Assembly: GCF_004335005.1 (NCBI RefSeq)
Contig: NZ_RQRT01000051.1
Coordinates: 1 to 32,726 of the forward strand
Origin: Paracoccus nototheniae
GTDB taxonomy: Bacteria > Pseudomonadota > Alphaproteobacteria > Rhodobacterales > Rhodobacteraceae
Reading direction: 5' to 3'
Length of the DNA stretch: 32,726 nt
Position numbers and translations under genes: made by a program. Below the pieces are notes generated by a model. The model saw only the letters and a list, made by a program, of their open reading frames with translations. It was not told where the DNA came from and searched no databases. Of the stretch, positions 8,860-18,127 are shown one piece after another (within the stretch, counting starts at the first letter, position 1; each line of letters starts with the position of its first letter).

Positions 8860-10034
8860 GCCGCGCCTTTCTGATCGTCATGGACGGGGTCGGCATCGGC
8901 GGCGCGCCCGATGCCGCACAGTTTTTCAACGACCGCCTGCCCGATACCGGCGCCAACACGCTGGCGCATGTGGCGCGCGGGCGGCCATTGCATCTGCCTG
9001 TGCTGGACGGATTGGGGCTGGGCGCCGCGCTGCATCTGGCCTCGGGGGCCGATGCGCCGGGGTTGGGCGCCCTGCCGCAGGGGCTGTGGGGCGCCGCGAC
9101 CGAGATCTCGCCCGGCAAGGATACCCCTTCGGGCCATTGGGAAATGGCGGGCGTGCCGGTTCCCTGGGACTGGACCTGCTTTCCCGACACCCATCCCTGC
9201 CTGCCACCCGCCGTCACCGCACGGATCCGCGAACTGGCCGGGACAGCGGGGATTCTGGGCGATTGCCACGCCTCGGGGACGCAGATCATCGCTGATCTGG
9301 GTGCGGATCATCTGCGCACGGGCTGGCCGATCTGCTACAGTTCCGCCGACAGTGTGGTCCAGATCGCCGCCCATGAGGGGGCCTTTGGGCTGGACCGGCT
9401 GATCGATCTGTGTCGCGATCTGGCGCCGATGCTGCACGCAATGCGGGTGGGCCGGGTCATCGCGCGGCCCTTCATCGGCGAAGCGGGCGGTTTTCGCCGC
9501 ACCGCCAACCGCCGCGATTTCGCCATTGCGCCACCGGGCCGGACCCTTCTGGACATCGCGCATCAGGCGGGCCGCGTGACCCATGCCATCGGCAAGATCG
9601 GCGACATTTTCAGCCATCGCGGCATCACCCATCTGCACAAGGGCGAAGGCGATGCGGCTTTGGCCGATCACCTGATCCGGCTTGGCGCGCAGGCGGAACC
9701 CGGCAGCCTGACATTCGCCAATTTCGTCGAATTCGATGCGGTCTATGGCCACCGCCGCGATATCCCCGGCTTTGCGGCCCATCTGGAATGGTTCGATGCG
9801 GTTGCGGGCCGGTTTCTAGCCACGCTTTCCCCCGGCGATCTGGCGATCTTTACCGCCGATCACGGCAACGATCCCGGCTGGCCCGGCACCGATCACACCC
9901 GCGAACGTGTCCCGGTTCTGGGGCATGGTCTGGGGGCGCGCGCCGTGGGGCAGGTCGGTTTCAGCGATATCGGCGCCTCGATCCTCGACCATCTGGGCCT
10001 GCCCGCCCCCGACCACGGAGCCTCATTCCTGTGA
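8856..10034 (+). CDS. deoB: Phosphopentomutase
   Basis: It interconverts (deoxy)ribose 1-phosphate and 5-phosphate, linking nucleoside phosphorolysis to central sugar metabolism. The 392 residues fit the alkaline-phosphatase-fold family. The metal ligand Asp10 lies in LIVMDGVGIGG. GKDTPSGHWE (88-97) holds the phosphothreonine site Thr90. TADHGND and TDHTRERVPVL near the C-terminus give the second metal site. It overlaps deoA (ATGA) and add (GTGA). No deoC aldolase gene is present in the window, so the fate of deoxyribose 5-phosphate is decided elsewhere. Confidence 0.96.
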   Translation: MSRAFLIVMDGVGIGGAPDAAQFFNDRLPDTGANTLAHVARGRPLHLPVLDGLGLGAALHLASGADAPGLGALPQGLWGAATEISPGKDTPSGHWEMAGVPVPWDWTCFPDTHPCLPPAVTARIRELAGTAGILGDCHASGTQIIADLGADHLRTGWPICYSSADSVVQIAAHEGAFGLDRLIDLCRDLAPMLHAMRVGRVIARPFIGEAGGFRRTANRRDFAIAPPGRTLLDIAHQAGRVTHAIGKIGDIFSHRGITHLHKGEGDAALADHLIRLGAQAEPGSLTFANFVEFDAVYGHRRDIPGFAAHLEWFDAVAGRFLATLSPGDLAIFTADHGNDPGWPGTDHTRERVPVLGHGLGARAVGQVGFSDIGASILDHLGLPAPDHGASFL

Positions 10035-10990
10035 AGAAAATCGAACTGCATCTGCATCTGGAGGGCGCTGCGCCGCCCGATTTCATCCGCTCTCTGGCGG
10101 GTGAGAAACGTGCCGACCTGTCCGGCATCTTCAACGATCGCGGCCATTACGCCTATGACGATTTCGCAGGCTTCCTGCGCTGTTACGAGGCCGCGACGGC
10201 CGTCATCCAAGGGCCCCGCGACTATGCTCGCCTGCTGGCCGAGGTTCTGGAACGTTGCGCCGAGGAAGGCGTGATTTATGCCGAACTGTTCGTTTCGCCC
10301 GAGTTCTGCGGCGCCGCGGATCTGTCCGCCTGGCGCGACCATCTGGCCGCGATGACCGAGGTCGCCGATGCGGCGCGCAAGCAGGGCATCGACAGCCGGG
10401 GCATCGTCACCGCCATCCGCCATTTCGACCCCGGCCGGGCGCGGCGCAGCGCGATCTGTGCGGCGGAAACCGCAGGTGGCTGGATTACCGGTTTCGGCAT
10501 GGGTGGCGCGGAACAGGTCCACAAGGCCACCGATTTCGGCTGGAGCTTTGATTGCGCGGCCGAGGCGGGACTGGGCCTGACCTGCCATGCGGGCGAATGG
10601 GGCGGCCCCGACAGCGTCCGGCAGGCGCTGGATCTGGGCTGCACCCGCATCGGCCACGGCGTCCGCGCGATCGAGGATGTGGTCCTGATCCGCGATCTGG
10701 TCGAACAGGGCATCACGCTGGAGGTCTGCCCCGGCTCGAACATCGCGCTTGGCGTCTATCCCTCGTGGCAGGCTCATCCCATCGCGCGGCTGGCCGATTC
10801 CGGGGTGCGGGTGACGGTCTCCACCGACGATCCGCCGTTCTTTCACACCACGATGCGGGCCGAATACGACCGGCTTGCCACCACGTTTGGCTGGGGCGAT
10901 ACCGAGTTCAGACAGATCAATCTGTGGGCCGCCGATGCCGCCTTCTGCGACAGTGCCACCCGTGACCGCCTGAAAAAGGAATTCGCCTGA
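10031..10990 (+). CDS. add: Adenosine deaminase (metal-dependent)
   Basis: It deaminates adenosine/deoxyadenosine to inosine forms. The 319-residue protein has all zinc and catalytic motifs of the family: HLHLEG (His7, His9), CHAGEWGG (His186, Glu189), RIGHG (His209) and STDDP (Asp266, Asp267). I chose GTG 10031, inside the deoB stop (GTGA), because HLHLEG lies within the first ten residues as usual and a GGAG sits 11-14 bases upstream. An adenine deaminase is the main alternative, since the families are close, but the nucleoside salvage neighbours favour adenosine. The stop overlaps the upp start by one base (TGATG). Confidence 0.88.
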   Translation: MKKIELHLHLEGAAPPDFIRSLAGEKRADLSGIFNDRGHYAYDDFAGFLRCYEAATAVIQGPRDYARLLAEVLERCAEEGVIYAELFVSPEFCGAADLSAWRDHLAAMTEVADAARKQGIDSRGIVTAIRHFDPGRARRSAICAAETAGGWITGFGMGGAEQVHKATDFGWSFDCAAEAGLGLTCHAGEWGGPDSVRQALDLGCTRIGHGVRAIEDVVLIRDLVEQGITLEVCPGSNIALGVYPSWQAHPIARLADSGVRVTVSTDDPPFFHTTMRAEYDRLATTFGWGDTEFRQINLWAADAAFCDSATRDRLKKEFA

Positions 10991-11619
10991 TGCCCCATCT
11001 GACCATCGTCGACCACCCTCTGGTCAGCCACAAGCTGACGATCATGCGGCAAAAGGACGTGTCGACCGCAGGCTTCCGCCGTCTTCTGCGCGAGATCAGC
11101 CTGCTTCTGGCCTATGAGGTCACGCGCGAGCTGGAGCTTACCACCATGCGCATCGAGACCCCCATGTGCGAGATGGACGCCCCCACGCTGGAGGGCAAGA
11201 AACTGGCCCTGATCTCGATCCTGCGGGCCGGGAACGGGCTGCTGGACGGCATTCTGGAGCTGATCCCCGGCGCGCGGGTGGGTTTCGTGGGTCTGTATCG
11301 CGACCCAAAGACGCTGAAGCCCGTCGAATATTACTGCAAGGTGCCCCGCGAACTGGACGCGCGCATGACCATCGTCGTCGATCCGATGCTGGCGACGGGC
11401 AATTCCTCGGTCGCGGCCATCGACATGCTGAAGGAACGCGGCGCCCGCAACATCCGCTTTCTGTGTCTGCTGGCAGCGCCCGAAGGCGTCGAGCGGATGC
11501 GGCAGGCCCATCCCGATGTGCCGATCTTTACCGCCGCGCTGGACGAGCGGCTGGACGATCACGGCTATATCGTGCCGGGTCTGGGCGATGCGGGCGACCG
11601 GATGTTCGGCACGAAATAA
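10990..11619 (+). CDS. upp: Uracil phosphoribosyltransferase
   Basis: It makes UMP from uracil and PRPP, recapturing the base released by DeoA and related phosphorylases. The 209 residues match the family. Landmarks are SILRAGNGL (76-84), the PRPP loop [12 protein letters not shown] (129-140) and the C-terminal [12 protein letters not shown] that binds uracil. It is the last gene of the salvage operon. The following 51 bases before the SPOR-domain gene show no strong hairpin. Confidence 0.97.
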   Translation: MPHLTIVDHPLVSHKLTIMRQKDVSTAGFRRLLREISLLLAYEVTRELELTTMRIETPMCEMDAPTLEGKKLALISILRAGNGLLDGILELIPGARVGFVGLYRDPKTLKPVEYYCKVPRELDARMTIVVDPMLATGNSSVAAIDMLKERGARNIRFLCLLAAPEGVERMRQAHPDVPIFTAALDERLDDHGYIVPGLGDAGDRMFGTK

Positions 11620-11670
11620 GCCCGCCCGTTAACCGGCGCTTCATCCCTTTGCGCTAGTCCTGTCGGGGAC

Positions 11671-12654
11671 ATGACGGCGCGCGACGGGTGGCAGATGATC
11701 GGACGATGGTGGGTCTTGGCGATGCTGATCTGGGGGGGCGCGGCTGCGGCGCAGCCCGTGCCCCCGCCCCCTGACGGCTTTGTGGGTGGACAATATATCG
11801 ACGCGCAGGGTTGCGTGTTTACCCGCGATGGCGGGGCTTGGGCCGCGCGCATGGACGGGCAGCGGCAGGCGATCTGCGGCTTTCCGCCCAGCATGGGGGT
11901 GCGCCGGACCGATCCCGACACCGAACGCGTCCTGCCCCTGACCCTGGCGCCGCCGCCCGATATGGAAACCCTGCTGATGGAGCAGCTGGCCCGTGACCTG
12001 CGCCCCGGCGAATGGTCGGGCGACCCGCGCCCGGCCGAGGTTCGGTCCGAACCCGTGCCTGCCCGCGCGCCCAATCCGATGCAGACAGCGTTGCAGGATG
12101 CGTTGGCGATGGCCCCGGCTTTGCGTCAGGCATCGGGGCTGTCGGGGTCGCCGGATCTGTGTGCGCGGCTTGGCTATCGCCCCGATCCGGGCGGGGCGGC
12201 GCAGGGATCGACCCTTGGCCTTTGTCCGGGGATGCAGGCCGAGGGGATGGCCAGCGCGCTGACCGCTGGCGCCCGCTCGCCCGAGCCGCAGGCAATGCCT
12301 GCAGCGCCGACGCCCCCTGCTGCGGTCGCCGCGCGTGCCCGCCCGGTGGCGCGCGCGGCCCCCGTTCGCCGGGCCAGCACAGCAAAAGCAGCCAAACCCG
12401 TTGTCGCGGCAGAAAGGCCCGAGATGATCCCGCCCTCGGCCCGCTACGTGCAGATCGGCGCCTATGCGGACCCCGACAAGGCCGCCGCCGCCCTGCGCAG
12501 CCTTGCCGCGCAGGGATACCCCGCCGGGCAGGGACGTTTGGACGGCGCTGCGCTGACGCTGATCATGGCCGGTCCCTTCGGCGACCGGCAGTCCCTGATC
12601 ACGGCGCTGAACGACCTGCGCCGCAATGGCTATCCCGCGGCGGTCGCGCGCTAG
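11671..12654 (+). CDS. Secreted SPOR-domain protein
   Basis: This 327-residue protein begins with a signal-like stretch: [19 protein letters not shown] at residues 10-28, with likely cleavage after AAA. A central region rich in Pro and Ala (about 180-255) leads to a C-terminal SPOR domain at 257-327 ([20 protein letters not shown], then [19 protein letters not shown]). SPOR domains bind peptidoglycan lacking stem peptides at division sites, so a periplasmic cell-wall role is likely. The exact role is unknown. The start is uncertain: ATG 11671 or the in-frame ATG 11695 both leave a usable signal peptide, and neither has a strong ribosome site. Its stop overlaps that of hemE in the palindrome CTAG (12651-12654). 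Confidence 0.85.
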   Translation: MTARDGWQMIGRWWVLAMLIWGGAAAAQPVPPPPDGFVGGQYIDAQGCVFTRDGGAWAARMDGQRQAICGFPPSMGVRRTDPDTERVLPLTLAPPPDMETLLMEQLARDLRPGEWSGDPRPAEVRSEPVPARAPNPMQTALQDALAMAPALRQASGLSGSPDLCARLGYRPDPGGAAQGSTLGLCPGMQAEGMASALTAGARSPEPQAMPAAPTPPAAVAARARPVARAAPVRRASTAKAAKPVVAAERPEMIPPSARYVQIGAYADPDKAAAALRSLAAQGYPAGQGRLDGAALTLIMAGPFGDRQSLITALNDLRRNGYPAAVAR

Positions 12655-13679
12655 GCGCTGCGTACCGCGTCGATCATCCGGGCGACATTGTCTGGATCGG
12701 CGTCAGGGGTGATGCCATGGCCCAGATTGAAGATATGGGGACCATGGCGCAGGGTGCGGGTGATCCGCTGCGCTTCGGCGGTCAGTTCGGCCCCCCCCGT
12801 GACCATGTGACGCGGGTCCAGATTGCCCTGCACGCAGCCGCCCGGCTGGACATGCCGGGCGGCCCAATCCGCCGAAACGGAATTGTCCAGCGCTACGCAG
12901 TCCGCGCCGACCGCCGCCCCGAAACCGACATATCGATCGCCCGCCTCGCGCGGGAAGGCGATGACCGGGACGCCCGGGTGGCGGGCCTTCAGCGCGGTGA
13001 TGATCCGCCGAGCCGGGGCCAGCGCGAAATCGTCGAAATCCTGACCCTTCAGGCTGCCTGCCCAGCTGTCGAACAGCTTGACGACCTCGGCCCCGGCCTC
13101 GATCTGGCGCGACAGATAATGGATCGTCGCCTCGGTGATCAGATCGATCAGGGCGGAAAACGTCGCGCGGTCCTGATCCTTCAGCAGATGCGCCGGGCCC
13201 TGATCCTTGGTCCCGCGCCCCGCGACCATATAGGTGGCCACCGTCCAGGGCGCGCCGGCAAAGCCGATCAGCGTGGTTTGGGCCGGCAGTTCCCGGGTCA
13301 GGATGCGCAGCGTCTCATAGATGGGCGACAGGCGCGCGTCGATCTGGTCGGCGGGCCGCAGCCGCGCCAGATCGGCGGGGCCGGTGATGGTGGACAGGCG
13401 CGGCCCCTCTCCGGTGACGAACCACAGATCCGCGCCAAGCGCCTGCGGGATCAGCAGGATATCGGCAAACAGGATCGCCGCATCGAAATCAAAGCGGCGG
13501 ATCGGCTGCAACGTCACCTCGGCCGCCAGTTCGGGATTGTAGCACAGCGACAGGAAATCGCCCGCCTGCGCCCGTGTGGCCCGGTATTCGGGCAGATAGC
13601 GTCCGGCCTGACGCATCATCCAGATCGGCGGTATGGGCAGGGTCTCGCCCGCCAGGGCGCGCAGCAAAAGTTTGGTCAT
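12651..13679 (-). CDS. hemE: Uroporphyrinogen decarboxylase
   Basis: It removes four carboxyl groups from uroporphyrinogen III to give coproporphyrinogen III in haem (and, where present, bacteriochlorophyll) synthesis. The 342 residues carry the N-terminal signature [16 protein letters not shown], with the conserved Arg pair and the Asp further on in [26 protein letters not shown] and the C-terminal GNLDPRHM and FNLGHGI also fit. The ribosome site AGGAGG is close to ideal and overlaps the end of an inverted repeat arm, so the leader could fold over it. It diverges from hemC. Confidence 0.97.
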   Translation of the reverse strand: MTKLLLRALAGETLPIPPIWMMRQAGRYLPEYRATRAQAGDFLSLCYNPELAAEVTLQPIRRFDFDAAILFADILLIPQALGADLWFVTGEGPRLSTITGPADLARLRPADQIDARLSPIYETLRILTRELPAQTTLIGFAGAPWTVATYMVAGRGTKDQGPAHLLKDQDRATFSALIDLITEATIHYLSRQIEAGAEVVKLFDSWAGSLKGQDFDDFALAPARRIITALKARHPGVPVIAFPREAGDRYVGFGAAVGADCVALDNSVSADWAARHVQPGGCVQGNLDPRHMVTGGAELTAEAQRITRTLRHGPHIFNLGHGITPDADPDNVARMIDAVRSA

Positions 13680-13686
13680 GAAGCCT

Positions 13687-13716
13687 CCTGTCGCCCCTTG
13701 AAGGCGAGGCGACAGG
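13687..13716. promoter_or_regulatory. Inverted repeat in the hemE-hemC divergent region
   Basis: Perfect 9-bp arms CCTGTCGCC (13687-13695) and GGCGACAGG (13708-13716) flank a 12-base spacer that itself contains CCTTGAAGG. In the hemE transcript the second arm runs straight into the Shine-Dalgarno AGGAGG, 7-8 bases before the hemE ATG. It could be an operator in this 75-base region or an RNA hairpin limiting hemE translation. Confidence 0.5.
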
Positions 13717-13754
13717 CGTTGTCAAGCGCGCGCCCCCCGGCTATGCGGGGGCCC

Positions 13755-14693
13755 ATGACACAGATGCCCACACCCTCCCGCCCCCTGCGGATCGGCACGC
13801 GCGGCTCGATCCTGGCGCTTGCACAGGCGCATGAGACACGCGACCGGATCATGGCCGCGCATGGCCTGCCAGCCGAAGCGTTCGAGATCACCGTGATCCG
13901 GACCACCGGCGACCGGATCACCGACCGCCCCCTGAAAGAGATCGGCGGCAAGGGCCTGTTCACCCGAGAAATCGAAGAGGCGCTGACCGAAGGCGCCATC
14001 GATCTGGCAGTGCATTCGATGAAGGACATGCCGACGCTGCAACCCGGCGGGCTGGTCATCGACTGTTATCTGCCGCGCGAGGATGTGCGCGACGCCTTTG
14101 TCAGCCTGCATGCGGCCTCGATCGCCGATCTGCCGCAGGGTGCCGTGGTGGGATCGTCCAGCCTGCGCCGTCGCGCCCAACTGGCCCATCGTCGCCCCGA
14201 TCTGCAGCTTGTCGAGTTTCGCGGCAACGTCCAGACCCGCCTGCGCAAGCTGCAGGACGGGGTGGCGCTGGCGACGTTTCTGGCACAGGCCGGTTTGAAC
14301 CGCATGGACATGGCCCATGTCGCCCGCGGTCCCATCGATCCCGACGAGATGCTGCCCGCCGTGGCGCAGGGCGCCATCGGGGTCGAACGTCGGGCCGATG
14401 ATGCCATGGCCGCGATGTTGCTGGCCCCCATCCATGACGGCGACACGGGCCTGCGCATCGCGGCAGAGCGTGCCTTTCTGGCGCGGCTGGACGGATCGTG
14501 CCAGACACCCATCGCGGGGCTGGCCGAACTGACCGCAGACCGCCTGATCCTGCGCGGAGAAATCCTCCGCCCCGATGGCAGCGAGGTCGTCGCGGGCCGT
14601 CGCGAGGGGCTGGCGTCCGATGGCGCCGCGATGGGCGAGGATCTGGCCGCAGAGCTGTTGTCCCGCGCCGGCCCGGGCTTTCTGCAGGCCTGA
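13755..14693 (+). CDS. hemC: Hydroxymethylbilane synthase (porphobilinogen deaminase)
   Basis: It polymerises four porphobilinogen units into hydroxymethylbilane, two steps before HemE. The 312-residue product shows RIGTRGSILALAQ (12-24), RTTGDRITDRPLKEIGGKG, HSMKDMPT (87-94), GSSSLRRRAQL and the cofactor-binding Cys249 in GSCQTPI, to which the dipyrromethane attaches. ATG 13755 is chosen because GGGGG lies 4-9 bases upstream; in-frame ATGs at 13743 and 13764 are alternatives. It ends before a GC-rich hairpin shared with lexA. Confidence 0.95.
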   Translation: MTQMPTPSRPLRIGTRGSILALAQAHETRDRIMAAHGLPAEAFEITVIRTTGDRITDRPLKEIGGKGLFTREIEEALTEGAIDLAVHSMKDMPTLQPGGLVIDCYLPREDVRDAFVSLHAASIADLPQGAVVGSSSLRRRAQLAHRRPDLQLVEFRGNVQTRLRKLQDGVALATFLAQAGLNRMDMAHVARGPIDPDEMLPAVAQGAIGVERRADDAMAAMLLAPIHDGDTGLRIAAERAFLARLDGSCQTPIAGLAELTADRLILRGEILRPDGSEVVAGRREGLASDGAAMGEDLAAELLSRAGPGFLQA

Positions 14694-14703
14694 GAACGTC
14701 ATG

Positions 14704-14732
14704 CCGGACCGGACGGGAAACCGCCGGTCCGG
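14704..14732. terminator. Hairpin between convergent hemC and lexA
   Basis: Arms CCGGACCGG (14704-14712) and CCGGTCCGG (14724-14732) pair perfectly. They continue inward as CGG/CCG around a GAAA loop, with one bulged A. It lies 10 bases after the hemC stop and just past the lexA stop, so it could end both transcripts. No T tract follows on either strand, so it may work with other factors. Confidence 0.6.
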
Positions 14733-14738
14733 ACAGGC

Positions 14739-15458
14739 TCAATAGCTGCGGATCAACCCGACCAGACGTCCCTGAATGCGGACCCGGTCATCGGTCAGCA
14801 GCCGCGTCTCATAGGCCGGATTGGCGGCCTCCAGCGCGATCATCGAGCCTTTGCGGCGATAGCGTTTCAGCGTGGCTTCCTGATCGTCGACCAATGCCAC
14901 GACGATATCGCCGGTTTCGGCGGTGTCCTGTTCGCGGATCACCACGATATCGCCGTCATTGATCCCGGCCTCGATCATCGAATCGCCGGTCACCTCCAGC
15001 GCATAGTGATGTTCGCGGCCCGTCAGCATGGTGCCGGGCACCGCGATGTGATGCGAGATTTCCGAGATCGCTTCGATGGGCACACCGGCAGCGATACGGC
15101 CCATCAGGGGCAATTGTACCGCAGGGCTGTCCACCACCGCCATCGCGCCGCGCGGGCGGGCGGGACGCGAACTGGACACGACACGCGGGGTAAAGGTCGC
15201 CCGGGGCTCGTCCTGCTGGGCGGGATCGGACAGATGGGCCAGAGCATCGGGCAGGCGCACAACCTCCAGCGCGCGGGCGCGGTGGGGCAGGCGGCGGATG
15301 AAGCCGCGTTCCTCCAGCGCCGTCACCAGTCGGTGGATGCCGGATTTGGACCGCAGGTCCAGCGCATCCTTCATCTCATCGAACGAGGGTGGCACGCCGT
15401 CCCGCATCGTCCGCTTTTGAATGAATTCCAGTAACTGGATCTGCTTTCGTGTCAGCAT
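14739..15458 (-). CDS. lexA: LexA repressor (SOS regulon)
   Basis: It represses DNA-damage genes and cuts itself when RecA filaments form. The 239 residues show an N-terminal winged helix ([13 protein letters not shown], then [22 protein letters not shown]), a variable linker (about 66-110), and the S24 peptidase domain. The cleavage site Ala124-Gly125 is in [11 protein letters not shown], the catalytic Ser160 in GDSMIEAGI and Lys198 in ATLKRYRR. A start at 15458 is preferred because GGAAGG precedes it and the alternative in-frame ATG at 15485 falls inside the SOS operator. It follows moeA by 97 bases but has its own promoter, so it is probably controlled apart from the trp-moa genes. Confidence 0.97.
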   Translation of the reverse strand: MLTRKQIQLLEFIQKRTMRDGVPPSFDEMKDALDLRSKSGIHRLVTALEERGFIRRLPHRARALEVVRLPDALAHLSDPAQQDEPRATFTPRVVSSSRPARPRGAMAVVDSPAVQLPLMGRIAAGVPIEAISEISHHIAVPGTMLTGREHHYALEVTGDSMIEAGINDGDIVVIREQDTAETGDIVVALVDDQEATLKRYRRKGSMIALEAANPAYETRLLTDDRVRIQGRLVGLIRSY

Positions 15459-15478
15459 GGCCCGCCCTTCCGTCGTTT

Positions 15479-15493
15479 GTTCCACCTATGTTC
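15479..15493. promoter_or_regulatory. SOS box of lexA (GTTC-N7-GTTC)
   Basis: GTTC at 15479-15482 and 15490-15493 are separated by seven bases (CACCTAT). This direct repeat is the known LexA site of alphaproteobacteria. It lies 21-35 bases upstream of the lexA start and overlaps the predicted -10 element, so LexA binding should block polymerase and give self-repression. Confidence 0.9.
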
Positions 15494-15518
15494 TAGCCCA
15501 TGGGTGGAATCCCGTCAA
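15490..15518 (-). promoter_or_regulatory. Predicted lexA promoter
   Basis: On the minus strand TTGACG (15513-15518) and TAGAAC (15490-15495) are spaced by exactly 17 bases. The -35 matches consensus at 5 of 6 positions and the -10 at 4 of 6. The -10 shares bases with one GTTC half of the SOS box. The spacer includes the palindrome CCCATGGG. Confidence 0.65.
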
Positions 15519-15555
15519 TCATATGACCGAAGTTTGGTAAAAAATTGGTTAATTC

Positions 15556-16734
15556 TCAGCGGGGAAGCGCGATGTGATCGACCTGGTCGCCGGCCTTGCG
15601 GGCGGGGTCCAGGGCCGGGCGGACCAGCAGCGCATCCGCCTGCGCCATCAGCGCCAGCCGGGCGCTGTCCTGATCGTCAAAGGGGGTGATGCCGGGCAGG
15701 CCGGTGCCGGGGCGCAGCGTGGCGCGCAGATAGTGCTGGCGCGCTCCCTCGGGCGGCAGATCGCAGGTCAGGACTGCCTGTTGCAGGATCGTCTGCGGGT
15801 CCAGTCCCAGCATCGCGCGGATAAGAGGCTGCATGAACAGAACGCCGCAAGTCATTGCCGAGACGGGATTTCCTGGCAGTCCCAGCATGGCCGTTTTCCC
15901 AATCCGTCCCGCCATCAGCGGTTTTCCCGGACGCAGCGCCACCTTGTAGAAGGCCTGATCCATGCCAAGATCCGCCGCGATCTTGCCGATCAGATCGTGA
16001 TCGCCGACCGAGGCGCCGCCGATGGTCACCAGCAGATCCGCGCCCTCGGCCTCGGCAAAGCCTGCGCGCAGGCTGGCCTCGGTATCGCGCGCCAGCGGCA
16101 GGATTTTGGCGATGCCGCCAGCGTCGCGCACCAGCGCCGCCAGCGCCAGATCGTTCGAGCTGATGATCTGACCCGGGGCCGGGATCGCGCCGGGCGGGAC
16201 CAGTTCATCCCCGCCCGCCAGAATCGCCACAATGGGGCGACGGGCGACGGTGACATCTGGCAGGTTCATCGCGGCCAAGAGGCCGATCTGTGCCGCCGAC
16301 AGCCGACCGCCGGGGGCGATCGCCTGCCCGGTGGCGAAATCATTGCCGCGCGGGCGGATATTGGCACCGCGCGACCGGGTGGTAACGGTGATCCGGTCGC
16401 CATCCCGGTCGATGTTTTCCTGCAGCTCGACATGATCATAGCCCGCAGGGACCGGGGCGCCGGTAAAGATGCGGATTGCGGTGCCGGGGCGCGGCGTGCC
16501 CGCCCAGGGATGGCCCGCGGCACTGGTGCCGATGACCTCCAGCGCCTGATCCAGATCGGCGGTGCGCATCGCATAACCGTCCATGGCTGAGGCGTCGAAG
16601 GGCGGCTGCGTCAGGCGAGAGACGGCGGGCGCCAGCAGCGCACGGCCATGCGCCTCGGTCAAGGGGACGGTTTCGGGAACCGGCGCCGGTGCCAGCGCCA
16701 GAACGCGGTCCAGCGCCTCGGCCACGGTGATCAC
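15556..16734 (-). CDS. moeA: Molybdopterin molybdenumtransferase
   Basis: It inserts molybdate into adenylated molybdopterin, the last common step of molybdenum cofactor synthesis. The 392 residues show the family order: [13 protein letters not shown] (near 44-56), [43 protein letters not shown] and the C-terminal KPLMAGR then [11 protein letters not shown]. Its start overlaps the moaC stop (ATGA, 16731-16734), implying coupled translation. After its stop a short T-rich stretch follows on the minus strand, just ahead of the lexA promoter. Confidence 0.96.
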   Translation of the reverse strand: MITVAEALDRVLALAPAPVPETVPLTEAHGRALLAPAVSRLTQPPFDASAMDGYAMRTADLDQALEVIGTSAAGHPWAGTPRPGTAIRIFTGAPVPAGYDHVELQENIDRDGDRITVTTRSRGANIRPRGNDFATGQAIAPGGRLSAAQIGLLAAMNLPDVTVARRPIVAILAGGDELVPPGAIPAPGQIISSNDLALAALVRDAGGIAKILPLARDTEASLRAGFAEAEGADLLVTIGGASVGDHDLIGKIAADLGMDQAFYKVALRPGKPLMAGRIGKTAMLGLPGNPVSAMTCGVLFMQPLIRAMLGLDPQTILQQAVLTCDLPPEGARQHYLRATLRPGTGLPGITPFDDQDSARLALMAQADALLVRPALDPARKAGDQVDHIALPR

Positions 16735-17204
16735 GGCTGCACCTCGTAGAGGCCGGATTTCCCGCCCTCTTTGCGGAGCAGGTGGATGTCTTCGATGCGC
16801 ATGGATTTCTGGGCGGCCTTGAGCATGTCATAGACGGTCAGGCAGGCGATGGTGACGGCGGTCAGCGCCTCCATCTCGACCCCGGTCGGGCCGGTGGTCC
16901 GCACCGTGGCGGTGACGCGGATGCCGGGCAGATCGGGGTCGGGAGTCAGGTCCAGCGAGACCTTGGCCAGCGGCAGCGGGTGGCACAGCGGGATCAGATC
17001 GGCGGTGCGCTTGGCGCCCATGATCCCGGCCAGACGCGCCACGCCCAGGACATCGCCCTTGGCCGCGCCGCCCTGCGCCAGTGCCAGCGTGGCCGGCGAC
17101 ATCAGCACGCAGCCGGTAGCCACGGCCTCGCGCATGGTGGTTGGCTTGGCCGAGACATCGACCATATGGGCCTGACCGGCGGCGTCGAAATGCGTCAGGC
17201 TCAT
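16731..17204 (-). CDS. moaC: Cyclic pyranopterin monophosphate synthase accessory protein
   Basis: MoaC turns the MoaA product into cyclic pyranopterin monophosphate, the first stable molybdopterin precursor. The 157 residues contain [10 protein letters not shown] (14-23), the conserved AAKGDVL with Lys49, [10 protein letters not shown] (70-79), [11 protein letters not shown] and the [11 protein letters not shown] region holding Asp126 and Lys133. Overlaps of four bases with both trpC and moeA place it firmly in one transcript. The trpC-moaC-moeA link is a conserved order in Rhodobacterales. Confidence 0.97.
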   Translation of the reverse strand: MSLTHFDAAGQAHMVDVSAKPTTMREAVATGCVLMSPATLALAQGGAAKGDVLGVARLAGIMGAKRTADLIPLCHPLPLAKVSLDLTPDPDLPGIRVTATVRTTGPTGVEMEALTAVTIACLTVYDMLKAAQKSMRIEDIHLLRKEGGKSGLYEVQP

Positions 17205-17992
17205 GACGGGACATCCAGAATGGCGCGCGTGGCCGCGGTCACGTCGGATTGACGCATCAGGCTTTCCCCGATCAGGAAGCGCCGGGCGCCGGTCTGCATC
17301 ATCGCGCCCAGATCGGCCGGGGTGAACAGGCCGCTTTCGCAGACGATCTGCCGGTCGGCGGGAATGCGCGGGGCCAGATCGCGGGTGACGTCCAGCGTGA
17401 CCTCGAATGTGCGCAGATTGCGGTTGTTGATGCCGATCAGCGGCGATTTCAGACGCAGCGCGCGATCAAGTTCGGGGGCGTCATGCACCTCGATCAGCAC
17501 GTCCATGCCCCAGTGAATCGCGGCATCTTCCAGATCGCGGGCAAGCGCGTCATCGACCGAGGCCATGATGATCAGGATGCAATCGGCGCCCCAGGCCCGC
17601 GCCTCGGTCACCTGATAGGTGTCGTGCAGGAAATCCTTGCGCAGCGCGGGCAGATCGCAGGCGTCGCGTGCTGCCGTCAGGTATTCCGGCGCGCCCTGAA
17701 AGCTGGGACCGTCGGTCAGCACCGACAGGCAGGCGGCGCCGCCATCCTGATAGGCGCGGGCCAGCGCGGGCGGGTCGAAATCGGGCCGGATCAGGCCCTT
17801 TGACGGGCTGGCCTTCTTGATTTCGGCGATCAGCGCAGGGCCTGCTGCGGCAGCGCGGTCGAGGGCCTGCGCGAAACCGCGGGGGGCGGGCTGAGCTTTC
17901 GCCTGCGCGTCGATCTGGGCCAGCGGACGGGCGGCCTTGGCGGCGGCGATCTCGTCCAGTTTGTAGGTCTTGATTGTGTCGAGGATGTCCAT
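17201..17992 (-). CDS. trpC: Indole-3-glycerol phosphate synthase
   Basis: It closes the indole ring in tryptophan synthesis. The 263-residue, single-domain protein (no TrpF fusion) shows the TIM-barrel markers: [14 protein letters not shown], the VLTD segment, [30 protein letters not shown] and [10 protein letters not shown]. Its stop overlaps the moaC start (ATGA). Upstream lie 122 bases holding a repeat and hairpins that separate it from ung, so transcription from trpG may be weakened here. GGCGGG-type bases form only a modest ribosome site before ATG 17992. Confidence 0.96.
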   Translation of the reverse strand: MDILDTIKTYKLDEIAAAKAARPLAQIDAQAKAQPAPRGFAQALDRAAAAGPALIAEIKKASPSKGLIRPDFDPPALARAYQDGGAACLSVLTDGPSFQGAPEYLTAARDACDLPALRKDFLHDTYQVTEARAWGADCILIIMASVDDALARDLEDAAIHWGMDVLIEVHDAPELDRALRLKSPLIGINNRNLRTFEVTLDVTRDLAPRIPADRQIVCESGLFTPADLGAMMQTGARRFLIGESLMRQSDVTAATRAILDVPS

Positions 17993-18027
17993 GGGGGCTT
18001 TGTAGCGTCCCGTGCCCGGCGGGGGAA

Positions 18028-18127
18028 GGGGGCGCTGCCCCCCGTCCTTGCGGCCTTCACCGCTAAAAAAGGTCCACCGGACCTTTTTACAACGCGGCTC
18101 AGCCCGGGATATTTTCATGAAGAAGAA
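18028..18127 (-). repeat. Dispersed intergenic repeat, copy 2 (overlaps the ung stop)
   Basis: Read on the minus strand, 18127-18103 repeats the 25-base block found at 2613-2637. The GGACGGGGGGCAGCGCCCC block follows at 18047-18029. Compared with copy 1 there is extra sequence in between (about 50 bases), centred on a perfect hairpin (18066-18088). As in copy 1, the block supplies serine codons and the TGA stop of the gene before it, here ung. Confidence 0.85.
18066..18088. terminator. Perfect hairpin with A/T flanks between ung and trpC
   Basis: AAAAAGGTCC (18066-18075) pairs perfectly with GGACCTTTTT (18079-18088) around a 3-base loop. The shape fits a two-way rho-independent terminator, with T runs on both strands. 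It lies inside a run of same-strand genes (ung then trpC), so it may lower transcription from trpGD into trpC-moaC-moeA or force an internal promoter. Confidence 0.65.

Noticed and set aside
15459..15485. Upstream start for lexA adding nine residues (MEQTTEGRA).
   Set aside because: Its ATG falls within the SOS box and at or before the expected transcription start, while the start at 15458 has a ribosome site and matches LexA N-termini.
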